From the NCBI GenBank assembly GCA_900708905.1, contig CAADRB010000011.1, positions 1,793,437-1,857,436 on the forward strand: DNA of 64,000 nt, written 5' to 3'. Position 1 is the stretch's first letter. The number at the start of each line of letters is the position of its first letter. Shown piece by piece: positions 62,435-64,000 of the stretch. The notes beneath the pieces are model-generated. The model had not been told where the DNA came from, made no database searches, and saw nothing but the letters and a program-made list of their open reading frames with translations. The translations under genes and the position numbers were made by a program. The stretch is from Hymenolepis diminuta. Lineage: Eukaryota; Platyhelminthes; Cestoda; Cyclophyllidea; Hymenolepididae.

Positions 62435-64000
62435 TGTACCATTTATTTCGTTTGCGGTTATAAATCAATATTTTCTTGGGTTCATTAATTGCAGAAATTT
62501 GGTGTCTACTGCATTGGGTAGTTCTTGTCTTTAGATGCCATTGGAAAATTACTGCTTGTTAGAACGTGACTTTGGGTGCTTACAATGTGGCTGTTGTAAA
62601 TTGTGATGCCACAGTGTTGTGCGTTTACGGTTGGATTACTAGTCTCGGTGATTGAAGTTTTAGGACGCTGTTTTCATTCCTACCGGTTGTAATCGATAGT
62701 TGTTTCTAGTAACCGAACTTGAAGTTTGGTGTTTGGGTTAACTGGAATTTGTCTATCACTGTCGCCAAATGGCTGAGAGTTATGGGTGGTGGCTTAAATT
62801 TCTGCTTGGAGGTTGTCGTGACGTTTGATCGTATTCATGAAGCATATCCTGTATCGACAGTGAGGGGTGGCAATTATCTGAACTTTATGGCTAATTGGGG
62901 ACACATCTTAATCTCGGCATTTTAACGTTGCCTCCCGTAGCAAGGCAAAAGTAAATGTTTAGACGTGGAGATACATTTGAACGTGAGAAACTGTAAGTTG
63001 ATTAGGGGCGGAGGTGGTTAAATAGAATTGCTCAATAAAACCTTTTATCTGAATTCTGGGGGTGTTGAGCTATCCACCTTTTCATAATATTTATAGGTCA
63101 CTACGTCATGTCAAAGTGTTATAATTTCATGACGTGTCAACAGTAGCGCAGTAGTCAACGTGCACATCTGGGGTCACGTGATCAACGGCCATCGGTATAC
63201 AGGCTAATTCTGGTCACCGAGACGGGTGGTAAAATGGTTCTCGTAAGTGTTGTGAGCTCTTCCCCCGATGGTTCTGGGAATTAAGTTAGGAAATGGAGAA
63301 TAAGCGTCAGACGTGAAGGACTTCACATCAACTCAGGTCTCTACAAAAGACTGAACAATTCCTGCCATTTTCGAACCAGACCAGACCATACAATACATAA
63401 ATCATGGATAAATTTTATTAATCTACCTACATAATTACTAACTATATATGTTGCTCAAAACAAAATTTACAAACAGCCATCATGGAAAATCATCTAATTG
63501 TGGGAAGAATTGAGTACAGTACATTCACATTTTTCACACTTGCATTTGTAAAGTAAGGCCCTTGGTCATTACTGCAATGCTAGGAAATCTCGTTTCTGCC
63601 GCTATAATCTATTTGTCCATAAGATATCGCTTGGCCATATTTGACTCACTCCCAAGGGAGAAAGAGACTACACAGATGTGCTGTTACTCCCATGAGAAGT
63701 TATTATGTTTGACGAGAGCTCGTCTAGATATTCGGGTCGAAATGCACAGCATATAGACTAAACTTATAGGCCCCCTCGGTGATCATTATACGAACTGACT
63801 CCACATATTAAATCAAGTGATGGGCATGGATTTGTAAAAGTGTTCACAAGCGGTTTATCTGATAATTGATAAGATGCAAATAGGGACGCATGGAGGAAAT
63901 ATGGCGATAGTGATTCATATCGCTAAAAGAGACTGAAGATGGCCAGTGTTAGAAGAAATGATAATTATTCTCACCCACTCCCAATATTTCTTCTCTAAAT
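62435..64000. other. Right-hand flank without a gene
   Basis: There are only short open frames with no recognisable product. It contains SINE copy 3. Confidence 0.5.
63135..63200 (+). mobile_element. tRNA-derived SINE copy 3
   Basis: CAGTAGCGCAGTAGTCAACGTGCACATCTG aligns with the head of copies 1 and 2, followed by GATCAACG (box-B-like) and GCCATCGGTATAC. Its 5' end is mutated, so the acceptor-like stem is no longer complete. Confidence 0.6.

Noticed and set aside
1..64000. CRISPR arrays, bacterial operons or prophage
   Set aside because: No spaced identical repeats of the right kind and no bacterial genes; the sequence is plainly eukaryotic.

Overview
This window looks like nuclear DNA of a parasitic flatworm, most likely a tapeworm (cestode). 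The base composition is AT-rich. The genes encode conserved animal proteins and are cut by very short spliceosomal introns. Intron lengths fall into two classes, about 30-42 nt and about 72-90 nt, which I associate with cestodes; a trematode is not excluded. No bacterial features (operons, Shine-Dalgarno sites) are present. Exon-intron models were built by eye from splice signals, reading phase and remembered animal protein families, so boundaries can be off by a few bases where noted.

Layout. 1-8290: AT-rich with no gene I can support. 8291-8883 (+): ribosomal protein L12. 9200-10600: an island of higher GC with unresolved open frames. 11631-12781 (+): proteasome subunit alpha-7 (PSMA3). 12988-13526 (-): a small coiled-coil protein. 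14673-24014 (-): an 18-exon TONSL homologue (TPR, ankyrin, ubiquitin-like and leucine-rich repeats). 25544-32512 (-): a 16-exon TBCCD1 homologue. 32850-38429 (+): PINCH (LIMS), with five LIM domains, divergent from TBCCD1 across only 337 bp. 38430-49295: a gene-free stretch with diverged dispersed repeats and an LTR-like segment. 49296-52378 (-): APC/C subunit ANAPC10. About 53750-54450 (+): a decayed Gypsy-type gag. 54822-61041 (-): a compact BRD8-type bromodomain protein. Its last intron holds, on the opposite strand, an intronless 278-residue gene with a myristoylation-type N-terminus and TQT motifs. 61574-62385 (+): an SR splicing factor of which only the second RRM and the RS tail are visible. 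62435-64000: no gene, one SINE copy.

The genes are housekeeping components: translation (RPL12), protein turnover and cell cycle (PSMA3, ANAPC10), replication-coupled repair (TONSL), chromatin acetylation (BRD8 of TIP60/NuA4), splicing (SR protein), centrosome and Golgi positioning (TBCCD1), and integrin adhesion (PINCH). There is no sign that they form a cluster with one function. Two divergent pairs (TBCCD1/PINCH and BRD8/SR protein) may share promoters.

The most unusual items are the nested acylated TQT-motif protein, a substitution in the histone-reading surface of TONSL, the apparent absence of RRM1 in the SR gene, a tRNA-derived SINE family with visible cloverleaf remnants, and a second dispersed repeat family of about 250 bp.
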